Below the pieces are notes generated by a model, which saw nothing but the letters and a program-made list of their open reading frames with translations, was not told the origin of the DNA and did no database searches. Source: Ophthalmolycus amberensis (lineage: Eukaryota > Chordata > Actinopteri > Perciformes > Zoarcidae). Taken from it: 64,000 bases of DNA. Location of the stretch: contig JAFEUB010000786.1 of the NCBI GenBank assembly GCA_024529925.1, forward strand, positions 276,501 to 340,500, in the 5' to 3' direction. Positions 22,601-37,100 of the stretch are shown in pieces; positions within the stretch are counted from its first letter, which is position 1; every line of letters starts with the position of its first letter. Made by a program: the position numbers and the translations under genes.

Positions 22601-25600
22601 GGTTCTCACCACTCCAAAGAAAGGGAAGCTCCTGCTCGACGCCACAGTCTTGGGGAAGAATTCAACCTTTAGCCAAAAAGATGTAACCGATCTAAAAGTG
22701 CATTACGCGCTTGTCGACAGGCCTTATGAAGATACAAATGACAGGTTCAAATTTCAGCTGGTTTCCAAACACGCTCAGTCACAGTACTATGACTTTCGGT
22801 TTTCCATTAAAGCTGATGTCAACAGCCTGTTCATGAGAAATGACGGACTCTCACTACAGGAGGGAGAAAGTAAACTTATCACGAAAGACGACCTGTTTGC
22901 AGAGACTTTGAGCACAAAGGATATGTACTACACAGTAATAAGCAGCCCCAAGCATGGGAAGCTGGCCCGTATTAACCAGTCAAATTCCAATGCTAGCTAC
23001 GACAACATCTTAACCTTTAGTAACCAGGATATATTAGAGGAACGGATAATGTACATCCACGATGACAGTGAAACAACGCAAGACAAGTTCACTTTCATAG
23101 CCTGCACCAGCCAAGGGTTCAAATCCTCGATCACAGTAGATGATATCGGCTCCAAAGAAGGATTTTTCAACATAACTATTCAGCTAGTCAATGACCAGAA
23201 GCCCGTACGTGTTATTGATAAAGTGTTCCATGTAGTAAGGGATGGACAGAAGATACTCAATGTAGAGGATTTGCGTTATCATGATGCTGACTCAGATTTT
23301 GATGACGGCCAGTTGATATACACTCGGCGTGGAATCCCGATGGGAGACCTAGTGCTGGTTAATGACACCACTCATCGGCTGTTTCAGTTCCGACAGAAGG
23401 ATTTGGAAGAAAAGCGAGTGTTGTTCATTCACAAGGGTGTGAGCACGGGCAGGTTTGTGCTCTTCGTCTCGGACGGAAAGCATTTCGTATCGAGCCTTTT
23501 AGACATCAGCGCGCATGAGCCTTTCTTGAGGGTCGGCAACAACACCGGCCTGCTGGTTCAGAAGGGCCGGTCCGTAACCTTTTCCACAAGTAACTTCAGC
23601 GTCGTATCAAATTTGGACATCAGAGACAACCAGGAGGTCGTCTTCAATTTGGATGGGGCTCCCAGGTACGGGGCACTGTATCGCAATGAAACAAAGGTAG
23701 AGTCGTTCTCGCAATCTGACTTTAAGGCCGGGCTGATCGCCTACCGGCACAATGACAGCAAGCACCTCGCAGACTCCTTCAACCTAACAGTGAACGCTAA
23801 AGGTCTTCAGCTGGCAGTGAGGATCAACGTGAAGGTTTACCTGGAAAGTCATCAGAGGCCACCCATTGTGCTGCATCACAACATCCTGCTGGTGGAGGAG
23901 GGAAAACCAGTGAAGATCAGCGGAACTAAACTAGAGGTGAGTGTTTCAGAAGAGAGACCGACTGAGAGTAGTTAATCATCAATTTATATTTTGGTTCCAA
24001 TTATATGATGGCCATTTTGAAGACCAATACCATCATTTTTTAAATTCATATTGCAATGTATGTTCTAAATATCTTCATAATTTGTCTACCACAACAATCT
24101 ACTTTATTAGAGTGAATTTTAATATTGTTTTCCTTTATTATTTAACCAGTTGTCACTATCCTCACCTTTACAGAGGCTAATAATGTTAAGAATTATAATT
24201 TTGTTATTAATAACAATGATGTGTATACTTGTGGAATGTGAGCACAATGTTTTATTTGAAACATTTTATGTTAAGAACTTTAAAAATCGGATTCTTAAAA
24301 TCTATCTTTAAACAACCTGCATGTTGCGGTGTAGTCACGGTGTCAGATAATCTAAACTATAATAAAAGGACAATATCACACTACTGTTCCAGTGAAAGAC
24401 CAGTTTCTACTGCTCTGCTTTTTAAGGCCTCTGGAAGGGTAGAAACCGAATGCTGACCAGTCTTTGTTTTACACAGATGCCACGTTACATCAAGACCAAA
24501 ATGAAGACTAAGCGGTAGTGGCGCGTGTAGCATTTCAAATTTAACCAGTGAATATGTCTTTTCTGATCGCTGCAGGTCACTCATGAGGACAACCTGCCAT
24601 CAGAGATTACATTCACGGTCAAGGTGGCCCCGTCTCATGGCTTTCTCCGGCGTTTCGTCGAAGCGGAGGGGAGCTACATAGGATCCCAGCAGTCCCCTGT
24701 CAAGACGTTTACCCAAGAGGACGTCAACGGCGGGAACATCCAGTACGTGCAGGCGGAGCCCGACAGAGTGAACGACACTTTCGTCCTGGACGCCACCAAC
24801 GGGGTGACGGATGTCACCGGCATCAGGATGTCTGTCGACATCATCCCACACCTCATCCCGCTGCAGGTCTCCAATTTCACGCTGAACGAGGGCGCGTCCA
24901 AGGCGCTGACCCAGGACGTGCTCAAAGTCGCCAACCGGCACTTTTCAGGAATCAACTTCCTGTATAGTCTGACTGAGGCCCCGCAGCACGGTCACGTTGA
25001 GCACTCGCGACATCCCGGTGTGGCCTTAACCTCTTTCACCAGGAGGCAGGTGAGAGATCATGACGGACGCTCCTATGGTTGCTACAGAAAAATAGCAATA
25101 GAGCAGCAGTTGATTGCTGGATTAATAATTAGATGTCGTGTGGTGGTGGTGATTTTTTTACGCTGGTAACTAACATATGGACACAGAGGTCATGTCTGTT
25201 TCATTTTTGCTGTAAACATTGCTATTTTACAAGCATTTGTTTTCTCATATTTAACACAAGAGTGCAGGCATTTTGTAACCTAAACTCATTATTAACTAAA
25301 TGATGTATAGCAATATTAATAATAATTTGATTAGACTGCTTTTTTATTGTTATTGCGGTAAGTAACCTCTGCATTTTTTTGTCATGTCCACTGCCAATTT
25401 ACACAATGATTTTTTCAAATTTAAACCTAATCTGCAGGCATTTAGCCTGTTCACAACATTGAACGAAGGAAAAAAGTTAGCCCGTGTTGACCCCCTTTTC
25501 ATCTCACCCTAACCTGACTTAAATCTCTGGGTCTTGCTTTGATTCTCCCCCAATCATTTCCGTGGTTTGTTTAATCAGGTGGAGCACGAATTAATTTACT

Positions 25601-28600
25601 ACGTCCACGACGGCAGCGAAACCTCAGCCGACTGCTTCACCGTGGCGGCCAACGACACGGGCCTGAGGAAGCAGAGCGCGGCCCAGACGGTGTACATCCA
25701 GGTTTCAGCTGTCAACGACGAGCCTCCTGTTATTACAGCCAACAGGGTCCTCAGGGTGAGTCGGCACTGCTGCTCTATATTTAAACTTCTTTTTTTTTTA
25801 CTAGCACGTCTGGCACCATAACTTACTGTCAGACAGTTTTCATGTGGGCAGTGTTGCAAGTTGCCATGGCTGGCTGGGTGGATTAGAGAAACTATGTTTG
25901 CTATGTGGAGGAGAGTCCAGAGAAGCTGGCAGCACAGAACAGACATTTGATGGTGCTTGGGATTTGTAGGAAGGCCTGTTGTGGTGCTAAAGTGTTAAGC
26001 TTTCAAACGAATTATCCTGCTATTAAAATAAAGCACTACTTTCTTGCTGGGTCGGCCGCCAGTGAAGTGAAGAGGCAGCTGCTGTAGTTCGGGTTGACTG
26101 GAAATTAATTCCAAGGCTTCAAATTAATACAAAATAGTTTAGATCAAATGGAAAATAACCCACAGGCATAACACAGACAGAAGGTCCCGCTGCTGAAAAT
26201 ATGTCGCTCGTATTTAGACCATTTCACGTGAGTGTTGAGTGGCATGATGGCACGGGCTGGAAATAGTGAACACTGTGACCACGTCGGCCTCAGTGCGGCC
26301 TAGTTTGCTCCACTTCACATCTCTCGTCTCTACCTTCATCCAAAGAAACCCTGCTGCTTATTTAATACTCGTTGGTGAAAAGCACTTTTTAAAATACGTT
26401 AGTCCTAAAGAAATCAGACGGAGGTTGTCCTGCGTGTGTCCATGTGCTGAGCAGCTACTTCAACTTGAGTAGCGGGAGTTGGGAGCGGTCCAGCTGGAAA
26501 GAGAGGCTGAAGTAGAGCTCTCTATTGTCTGTGCAGCTTTGCCCCAAATGCCTCAAATTCCTCTGGGATCCTGCTGAAGTTCATCAAGAAGCCGGATTAA
26601 TTACAGTCGTTTTTAATTTGGAACTGTGGATATTTTTAAAAGGGTAACTTCTCATGATTTCTGCCGATTGTCACTAGAAATCATGATTCCATTCATACAG
26701 TCATTATTTCACTAGATATTAGGTGAAAGGTATGGATTTTGTCCACAAGGTGGCTCTCTGCCACTGCACTTCTTCATGAACCCGTTTTGAGAGATTCCTG
26801 CTCCACCTGCATCAGCTCCCCTTACAGTCACAGTCATTTATTCATTCCAAAATATGTTTATTGGAGAGCTAGTTTTGTAACAGCTTTGTAAAAGCTATTG
26901 TGTTGTCACATAAAGCTGAGAGCAGAGTCTCCCCTTAAGTCAAATTTAGTCTTTATTTTATGTGACCTTCTGACAACAGGAAGGGAGCTTAAAGGGATTG
27001 TTTGGATGTTTTGAAGTGGGGTTGAATATACCCATATATATTGAATATACCCACTTATACCCATATAACCCATCCCTATATACAGGGATGGGTTAAATGC
27101 AGAAGTCAAATTTCGTGTATGTGTATGTATATGACAATAACAATCCTCACTAACTAACTTTTGAATGAGGTACTTCTCCATAGTCAGTGTATTACTACAG
27201 GAGTACTAGCACAGGAGCAAAGCGTGGTACTGCTGTGGACAGGGGCGGCAGCAAAACGTGTGCTAGTCACCTCAAAAAGGCCCACCTAAATAAAATCACT
27301 ATCAGTTTGAGTGTACGAATTCAGAATATTTCCACTGCTTTACGTTGCCGTCAGACCCTTTCTGAACCGAAATGGTTATTTATGCTCTCACCGAGGCCAC
27401 CAGACTCCATTAAAAAACAAATAGTAATTTTACCTGGCAGAACACAGGAGCTGCTGGCTTTCCTCTGACTCGATCGGTTCCTCAGTTTGTGTTAATGTGA
27501 GACTTTGGTGAATCCGAACAGACTTAAGTCACCCAATAATACAAACTAACTAACTGTGTTCTGCGAGGTCAAATGATTGTGTTTTTTAATGTAGTCTGGT
27601 GGCTTTAAAATACTTTTTACCAGTGCCCCCCCCCCCCCCCCCCATGCATAGCAGTACATTGCTTTGCTTCCATGTCTGTCTCTGTTCTTCCAAATTACTA
27701 CTGTAGGTGAAAACCACAAGTCTATTAAAGCACCTCCACAAACATCAAAACAGCTGAGGTTTGGCAGTCAAGCCTTCAATTACAGCGGATCAAAGATGTG
27801 AGTGTGGTGAAGTTTGTTTCAACTCGACCATCCTCTCCATCACTAAAGCGTCCCGATTGATCTCGACCCCCTCAGGGGGCTCTCACGTGTCTCTTCTTTG
27901 AATTCGCTGAGTCACACTGATGCTGTTCCACAGACTGATCCCGCTGTGACTTCCTGTTAAACGGGGGGATTATCGGAGGTGCAGTCATTTCCTGCTAGAT
28001 GAACACACACACACACACATACTTACACATGTGGCAAGTCTTCTCACGTAGGAGGACGTTATGCTGTGGGACCGATGTGATGTGGTGGGTGGATGTGGGG
28101 TTTGCAGGTGCTAATTGAAAAAGTACCCTTGTGCTTCTGTTCCAGTAAGTAACACCTCCAGCCGAGTGAGAGGCCAGCTCACTGGCAGTTACACCCCGGC
28201 CTCTAATTCATGGCCTTTTAGGGTCATTTTATGGCCATCGTGTATCGTATGATGTTAGGGATTTTATTTTTTTTGCTCACTTCTGCATTGCTGTGATCAC
28301 TGACATTTCTCTCATTAACCAACTGTCATAGAGCAGCGGTGGGAAAGTTCCAATAATGCTAGTAAACTGTGAACACCGAGATGTAACTGTGATCACACCA
28401 AAGAAAACTGCAAAACTTGTGGCTGCATTGCTCTTCCACACGGCCCGCTAAAAAAACCTGCTCTAACAGGAAACTTGTTTGCTATAATCAACATTTTTGT
28501 GAAAGTTGTCCCTCATGGTGACAAACATAATAATCATTTTTCTTTGCTTCCTCTAAGGTTGCTTTGAGTTACATTATGAGGCGGTCAAGCTCTATTCTGT

Positions 28601-31025
28601 AACATTATTTTATTTGACTAAGGCAAATTATAACGTGATCATGATGAGTTCAAAATGTGTGTTACCTGTTTAACTTCATAACACAAGCTCTAAGCATCAT
28701 CATTATAATACATAATTAAAACTACTAATGTCAAGATTTCCTTTTTAATCAAAGCAATTATTCAAATAAAAATGTTATTAATTGGAATAATTGGAATTGT
28801 ATATTTCCTTTGCAAATTTTCATCGATAGGAGACGATAACAAAGTACAGGGATATCGTTTCGATTTTTTTGACGGTTTGCAGACTGACTTCGGGACGAAC
28901 AGTCCGGAGTCTTGTATGCATCTGCTATCGGTATCGTCTGCATATCGACTGATATGGCTCAACTGCATCAGCTGTATAAACGTGATTTGTTCATCTCTAA
29001 TTATATCATAAAATCTAAAACATATAATTTATGTAAAATATATATATATATTTAAAATAGTATTTATTTTCATATTAATAGCATCGACTTGGAATGAAGT
29101 TGGTTCCTTCAAAATAACCTATCTTTGATGTGGTTCAACTACTTTTACCATGTTGCTGTAGCTTAGCTTGCTACATGTCTCTGTATCGTCAGTGTAGTGA
29201 AGCTTCATTTAATGTAGCTTAGCTTGCTACATGTCTCTGTATCTTCAGTGTAGTGAAGCTTCATTTAATGTAGCTTAGCTTGCTACATGTCTCTGTATCG
29301 TCAGTGTAGTGAAGCTTCATTTAATGTAGCTTAGCTTGCTACATGTCTCTGTATCTTCAGTGTAGTGAAGCTTCATTTAATGTAGCTTAGCTTGCTACAT
29401 GTCTCTGTATCGTCAGTGTAGTGAAGCTTAATTTAATGTAACTTCATCATCATTTCCCTTTATGCCTCTTGGCATGTAGGGCAGCAACAAAAGTCTTCCA
29501 CTCCTGTCTGTCCTGGGCGAGTCGCTGGATGGTGCCCCATGAGTGGTTTAGGCTCTGCATCTCCTTCTCCACAGTTCTTCTCCATGTGTTTCTTGGTCGG
29601 CCTCTTTTTCTTTTCCCTTCTGGTGTCCAATGTAAGGCTGTTCTTGTGATATCAGCAAGATCTTTTCTCAACACATGTCCTATCCATCTCCATCTTCTTC
29701 TCATTAGGATGGTCTCCATGCTTTCGTGATTTGAGATGGTGTTTGGCCAGAAAATGTGCAGTATTCGTAGCCTATCCTTGTCTTGTGCTTGATATGAAAA
29801 ACTTCCAACTTCCTGTCAGTGGCTTCCTTATGGCTTTGACCACTGGCATTCATGCTGTCATCAATTGATACACCTGGAAACCCATCACATCTAGTTGCTT
29901 TTGATACTTTTGTTGCTGTTTCCGTAACAATACTTATTTTACAGGACAGAGCTGTTAACCCTGAGCCCAACCCCCAAACCTGGAGGACCAGGTGCCGCCT
30001 TTTGTCAGACCCCTCACCCGTAACCTGCCCGGCATGGTTAAACCTGCCAGGGACCTAAGCCCCCGTCGGTATAGCTCACAGGGTCATTGAGGCACGCAAG
30101 CCTCCCCACCACATCAAGGTAGCAGCACGGGGGGAGGTTAATGTAACTTAGCTTGCTACATGTCTCTGTATCTTCAGTGTAGTGAAGCTTCATTTAATGT
30201 AACTTAGCTTGCTACATGTCTCTGTATCTTCAGTGTAGTGACGCTTCATTTAATGCAGAGTAGCTGGTAGCTTAGCTCGCTCACTGTTCATTTCCCGCCG
30301 CAGCAGGCGGCCGACAGAGTTAGCGACTATCTGGTGAACATAATGGAGCATTTAGCAGAGTGAATATTTGCACCAGGTGGCTAGAAACTCCAATTGTAAG
30401 CTAATGCTGGCTCAGTGCCATGGGACACTGTAATAACAGCAGTAACAGTAGAATAGCAGTTGTAGAACAGAGACATTCATATTATTAGTAACACCTGTGC
30501 TTGTCCTATTAGGCCAGAGTCAGAATGTCTCCTGTGATAAAAGCCTCTTCAACTAATCACATTTTAGAAGCTGTGGAATCATAACCTGCATGAGGGACGG
30601 CGGCGCGTTATGCAAGAGTTTGCTCCGGAGTGGAGAGGCTCATCCTTTTGTTGTGTCTACACGGTCCAGCAGCTTCGGTGCTCCGCGCGTCAATGAGTTC
30701 CTCTGTTCCTTCGCGTTAGCTCGAGGCTTTTGAATCTATATGGGAGCGGGGGGCCTGGCCGACACTCACTGCAGCCCGCCTGGATATATTTAGTCCTGAG
30801 ATGTCCTACATTTGAGATGTCCTACGCGAACGTGGACCTGAGTGACGTTGTTCCACGGGTTTGTTATGGTCTCGCCGCCTTTAGGCGTCTCAGTCTGGGG
30901 AGGATTTTCATAGCAGTGCTGCTTGGTTGGCCGAGGAAGTGCAGAGTGGATAATGAAGGGAGAGAGATGTGAAATAGAGAGAGACATGTGAAATAGAGAG
31001 AGAGAGAGAGAGAGAGAGATGTGAA

Positions 31026-31066
<41 letters not shown>

Positions 31067-31093
31067 TGAAATAGAGAGAGACAGAGATGTGAA

Positions 31094-31132
<39 letters not shown>

Positions 31133-34100
31133 TGAAATAGAGAGAGACAGAGATGTGAAATAGAGAGAGAGAGAGAGAGAGATGTGAAATAGAGAGAGAG
31201 AGAGATGTGAAATAGAGAGAGCGAGAGAGAGAGAGAGAGAGATGTGAAATAGCCTTCTGAGCTGGACCCACAGCATCCTGGTCCATCGGTCGTGATGACG
31301 ATGAGTGACAGGGACTCATGCTTGTGTCTCGCTTCCTTTTCAGTTGTATTCTATCTGAGCAGAAAGTGCAAAGTTCATTAGGCATGACCCTGTTCTGTCC
31401 TACAGACAATCTTGTTTGATACTTTTGAATTAGGGGGATTTCTTCCAAGACTGGCATCCCCAAATGTAGAATAGAAGAAATGGAGAACTTTAACACACCA
31501 AGTAATTTTGTATAACAAAATATGACCACATTTCATTCCATCTCTCAAAATAAATGTCAAACTGGCATTTGGCCGTCAAAATCCTGTTAGCCCCCCCTCC
31601 ATCATGAGCCCCCCTCATGTCTCTGGATGTGTCCATGGTGTCACGGAGATAACAGATGGAACCTGTCGGGTCCACCTTGTGTCCAGGTGTGGGTGTCCTC
31701 CATGACGGAGATCAGGCCGGAGGATCTGAGAGCGCAGGACCTGGACACCCCCCCAGTGGGGGTGCGCTTCATGGTGACCCCGCCCAGCAACGGATACCTG
31801 GCCCTGAAGAGCGCCCCCATGAAGGCGGTGCTCAACTTCACCCAGGAGCACGTAGACCACGGACAGCTGCTCTTTGTCCACAGAGGTAAGAGACTACTTT
31901 CTTTTTAAATAACAAAAGCCAGAAATGTTGTCTTTCATTTTTTATTTTGCATTTATACAAACAGCATAAAAACAGACAACAGAGGTGAAACAGGCGGAAC
32001 ACGAGAGACCAAGAAGCCATACACGTATATAGTGGACCTCCCCCCCCCAAATAACAAACTACAAAAACTATTAATAAAATAACAGCAGACGCAAAATATC
32101 AGAAAAATAATATGTGATAATTTAAACCTTCATCTGTTTCTGTGGAGATGGATACTGAAGAAGAAAATACTATTGCCATACAAATCGTGCTGGGCCATAA
32201 TTCAGCACTTATCATTTATCGACTCTCATTTGATTTTTATTTGGATAGTTCGGTCCTATCATGTTGTCATTCCAAGCAAATTGTAATCAAAAACAGCTGT
32301 TGTTTTGTGTGTGTGAAGTTTTTGACAGTACATCCAAAAATACACAGTTGACCTCTTACCGGTAGTGCTATTTATCAATCTAGATAGTTTTGGTGTGAGT
32401 TGTCTAGTTTTGGAGATATTGGCCAGCTCTACAATATAATGTAAATATATGGCACTCTGCTTGTGGTGCTCAAAGCACCAAAAAAAAACATTAAAAAAAC
32501 TCCAAATGACAATGTAGTTCCATTATATTTGAGAGAAGACAGTCGTCTTTATGTGCGATAGCTTCAAAACTTGCCAACTCACTCCAAAACAATCCAGATT
32601 GATAAAGAGCACTACAGGTGGGAGGAAACGTATGTGAACTGTCCCTTTAAGCAGCAGCCGGACTGTTGCATGCATCATTGGAAAAAGATCATTTTTTTAA
32701 TATTGTGACATTGATTTCATCAATAATACCTAAATATAACCTGTAATGAACTGCTACAAAGGTGATGAGCATCTTTTTATTCTCCATCATGCTTGGGATT
32801 CAATGCAGTAATGTTTGTTTCATGTGATTCATGTGTTTGTTTTTTGTAGATTCCAGTCCTCTTGTTGTTGTTGTTGTTCCATCGGCGTCCACTAGAGGGT
32901 GCTGTTGGCAGTTTGAGTTGCTCTTATTGAGTCAACTGAAATCCTAGTCATCCGCAGCAGCACTGTGAAACTCTCTTTATTGCCCGTTAAATGACTCGCA
33001 ACCACAACACAGACAGACTGCTTGGAGGTGATAATACTTCACAGTCTGGAAACTGATGTCAACGTCAGACGGTGTCAGTCTGGGATCAGCTGTCTGCTCA
33101 CTGTTCTGATTCCTATCTACTTGTTTCTTAGCCTGTACCTGTACCAACAGGAAAGGTAGCAATGGTAGTGTGTAAAAGGACTCATCCCACCCTATATGTT
33201 GAAGAATGTCCTTCTTTGTCACACACATTACACACACTCGAGCACTAGTATAGACACTTCACTTTGATTGACCGTATAGTCCCTGTTATGTATATTTAGC
33301 AGAAACCAGAGGCAGCTTATTTGCCATGAACAAAGTGAAAATACGTGCTCACAACGCTAACTTTTATGCTCTGCAGCAGACCAAATCCAACACATTTGCC
33401 TCAGAGTCCTTTAGACAGCTTTTGATTCTTTTTATTTTTTGTTTTTATTGCATTTCCAGGTGCCATGTCTGGAGGATTCAACTTCCAAGCCAACGATGGC
33501 GTGAACTTCACTCCCAGGCAGATCTTCAGCATCACTGCCAGAGCCTTAGTTCTCAGTTTAGAGACAAACCGCCCGCTCAAGGTGTTTCCAGGTAATTCTC
33601 CCTCTGAGTAGAGCCAACAATGTGCTGCTGTGTCCCTCGATACCACACCCCCTACCTGTGCTCAGCAGCATCATCATCTTTCTTTTTTAAGCCTTTTTTT
33701 TCCCGTCCTCTCTTCAATATGCGATTGCTGAAGTGCAATTCCTCTTTTTTTATGCTTCTGTGTCATGATGAAACTACACACGCTCTTCCTGGAAATAAAC
33801 AGAAGCAACACATTTTGTACTCATAATATCCATAAGGAAAGTATTGATTTCCTCTTTTCTTGTCTCTATTGTTGGGGCTCAGTTGAAGTGTTTGTGACAC
33901 GCCGTGTAAGGTTTAACCCTAACCCGACTGCAGTCTCTGCTCACAATTCTTTCGGTTGAATAATTCAGCACCTTTCCAACAGCCAAGTCATTACTTCACC
34001 CAAACAGCAGTGAATCAGCTGACACTGCGAAACGTCTCGATGTACGGCACGTCGCCTGTGTCTGCGAACGCTTTTCTGAGCTTTTCCAGCGGTCTGGTTT

Positions 34101-37100
34101 GTTGAGCTAGAAGGAGAGGATACCGTGAGGGCAGCAGACTGCCAACTGGCTCGCTCTGCTGAGCTTCCCCCGGCCACAGGGTGAGTGGGTACTTGAAAAG
34201 CTGTGCCACTGTCTGTCTGAGGCAGCCCTGTGCTTTGTGCCAGGCAGGGCAGAGGGATGGGGGGGGGGGGGGTTTAACTGACAATGAAGGGTTTTGATGG
34301 GGTGACGTGAAACCCTTTCACTCCGTGGAGGTGAGATTAATGTTATCTATATATCAAATAATCTTTTTTTAATCTGGAAAATAAAGTGGGCGGTGTCGTT
34401 TTTTACCGTGTGTGAGTCCTCCTTTCAGGCCCCATAGAGCTCTAACAACCTTCACCATTAAAGGGACGGTTCACTCCAAAATCAGAACTACATATTGTTC
34501 CTCTTAGCTGTAGCACTATTTATCAGTCTCGATAGTTTTGGTGTGAGCTGCCTAGTTTTGGAGACGTCACTTCTCTCCAACACGATGGGACTACATGGCG
34601 CTCGGCTTGCGATGCTCAAAGCGCAAAAAAAAAGAAGACATTTGGCAAAACTGAACAGCGTCGTCTCTTTCATCATGACGCGGTTACTCGAGATAATCCA
34701 TAGACCTTGTTGTGAGCAGTTTCATTTCGGAACTATTTTCTTTATGATATCTCCAAAATTACTTAACTCACACCAAAACAATCTGGACTAATAAATACCA
34801 CTACAGGTAAGAGGAAACATATGTAGTTTAGATTTTTGGGTGAACTGTGAATGGTAGATGGATACTTGTATCGGGGATGGAACCGCCGATCCTCTGATTA
34901 TAGGACGATTCTTCTCTACCTGAGCCACCGTCACCCACAACTGTCCCTTTAAGGTGGTCCTGTGGGGTCCTGAGGGCAGTTCGCCGTGCGACCCGCTGCT
35001 GCTCGTTCAGCTCATTTCTCTCAGCACACATTATTAACTAAAAGCAACTCCGAAAATGTAGGATTTTGAAAAGAAACACGTCTTCTCAGGATTGCTGTCA
35101 TTATAATTTTATAGATTTATCATTATCCCACATGCCTCACAAACACGAACGATCAGAGAGTGAATGTTTATAGTGTGTGGTCTCTCATCTCTCAGGCATC
35201 GACTGAACAGCTCACAGGAGCTTTTGAAACATACGTTGATTGTTTTAAGTATTATGTTTAAATTCCTGACAGCATTTCTACATTTTACACGAAAAGCTGC
35301 ACAAATATCTCACAATACAGCAAAAACTTGTCTATCTTGTGCAAAAGTTAGAGCGAGGTAGGTTTTCATTGTAAAGAGACAAGAAAGCCCGTCTCTCCCT
35401 CTCCCTCTAAGAGGGAACTTTCCCATGAGAGACTAATAATGACGGCGGGGGTGCTCACGACATGCGATGAATGAGTTTCACTGTGCTTTGACCCCTCTTC
35501 CTCCCTTCTATCATTGCCTTCCATCATTTATCAGCAGTCTTTTTTTAGGATCCTCACAATCTTGATCTATGGAAGTCTCCGTCATTCATCTTGAGAAGAA
35601 AAGAACGATTCGGTCCCCGTCATGCTGCACCTGAGAGATGTCTCTCTTTACATTTTCCCCGAGCGGAAGCATTCCGCGCCTGCAATGAGCCGATCCACTT
35701 TTAAGTTCTTGTTCGGATTTTTTATGTAACACCCCGCACTGCAGTCGGACGGTGCTGTAAAAAGAAAAGCCTGTGATGTCTGCCGCGCAGCTCTAATTTG
35801 ACACATCAAAGGACTCTCGTGGGCCCATCGCAGCGCTTGTTTTGCATCATTTGGTGTCAAATAGATGTGCAACGCCTCTGGAGTGGGGAAAAACTTTCAA
35901 CATCGGATGCAGGCCGCACGAGAGATTTAACGGTGTGGTGACAGCTCAGCTGAACACCAGACAATAAAGAAAAACTCCCGACGAGCCACTTCGCCAGTAA
36001 CTCACCGTGATTGAATTTCACTCCTTTCCTCCAGGCTCTTCCACTCCAATCACAAACGAGGGCTTACAAGCGGTGACCAATGACTTCAGCAACACCTCGG
36101 CCCGCGTCGTTGCCTTCAGTGTGATTCGGCATCCTAAGCTGGGGCGCCTGGTGACGAGGCAGCCGGATAATTTGACGGTGGACATCTCCACTTTCACACA
36201 AGACATGGTGAGTGAAGAACTGAAGGTCAGAGCAACACTTTCCCCTCAGGTTACATAAGAATATTCAAAAACAATGGATGTGAACCAGTTTAAGAATAAG
36301 CATTCCTCCATTCATGTGGAAAGTTGCCAGATTTCCAAACTATTAATAATAGATATTCTGCATCCTCATTTAGGAAATTGCCTTTGCGCTTCTTTAGCTG
36401 AATGGAACATGCAAAGCTTTTACGTAATCAATTATTTCTGATGGATTATGATACGACACATTTAAAGCTGTGCTGCTCGGTGCACTTTATTTACTGCTGA
36501 GCATAGCAGATTTGAATTAATGATGAAATCTTACACACACCGTGGTAATGTCTTTCACAGTGGTGAAGAATTATGTAGGCCAGATCTGAGCTGTTTATGC
36601 ACTTGAATAAACCATCAGTTCACTTTCGGGGGTGGCTGATCTGCATGTTGTGCAAATTTGTTGATGTGAATTTATTTTTGGATGGCGGTTTGCCCTGAGG
36701 TACCCTGTTGTTTGTCCACCGCAGGTGGACAGGAAAGAGGTTGTGTACATTCAAACCCCCATTGAGTCCGTGGGCTGGGAAGCAATGGACTCCATGACCT
36801 TCTCTGTGGCGTCACCGCCTACTTCTCTGGACAGCCAGATCTTCAAAATTGACATTTCCTATGAGAATACTGGACCTGAACACAACACAGTCCTGCTTGC
36901 AAACACAGGTATGAACAAGAGTAAAGCACAAGTACTTGGTTGCACAGAAATGAATAAATAAATATGTATTTTTTTATCAGAGTTATTAAATTCATGCTGA
37001 GCGATACAACAAGATGTTTACCAATTTTCATTCATCCGATTTTTGAGACGTTTCACTCAAAACTACAAATATCAACCTCATGGTGGCGCGAGAGGTAAAG

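Larger units (their letters stand above)
33592..36034 (+). other. cspg4 intron 7
   Basis: Holds a G-run (34259-34272), a complete foldback element at 34458-34952 and a nested tRNA-derived fragment. Nothing else was recognised. Confidence 0.6.

Noticed and set aside
30864..31529. Long minus-strand open frames rich in Ser/Leu and HISL
   Set aside because: They only translate the GA-rich array; no coding signal outside the repeat.
34849..34938. tRNA gene on the minus strand
   Set aside because: A- and B-box-like motifs are present, but the arms do not form a convincing cloverleaf and the flanking duplication points to a SINE fragment.
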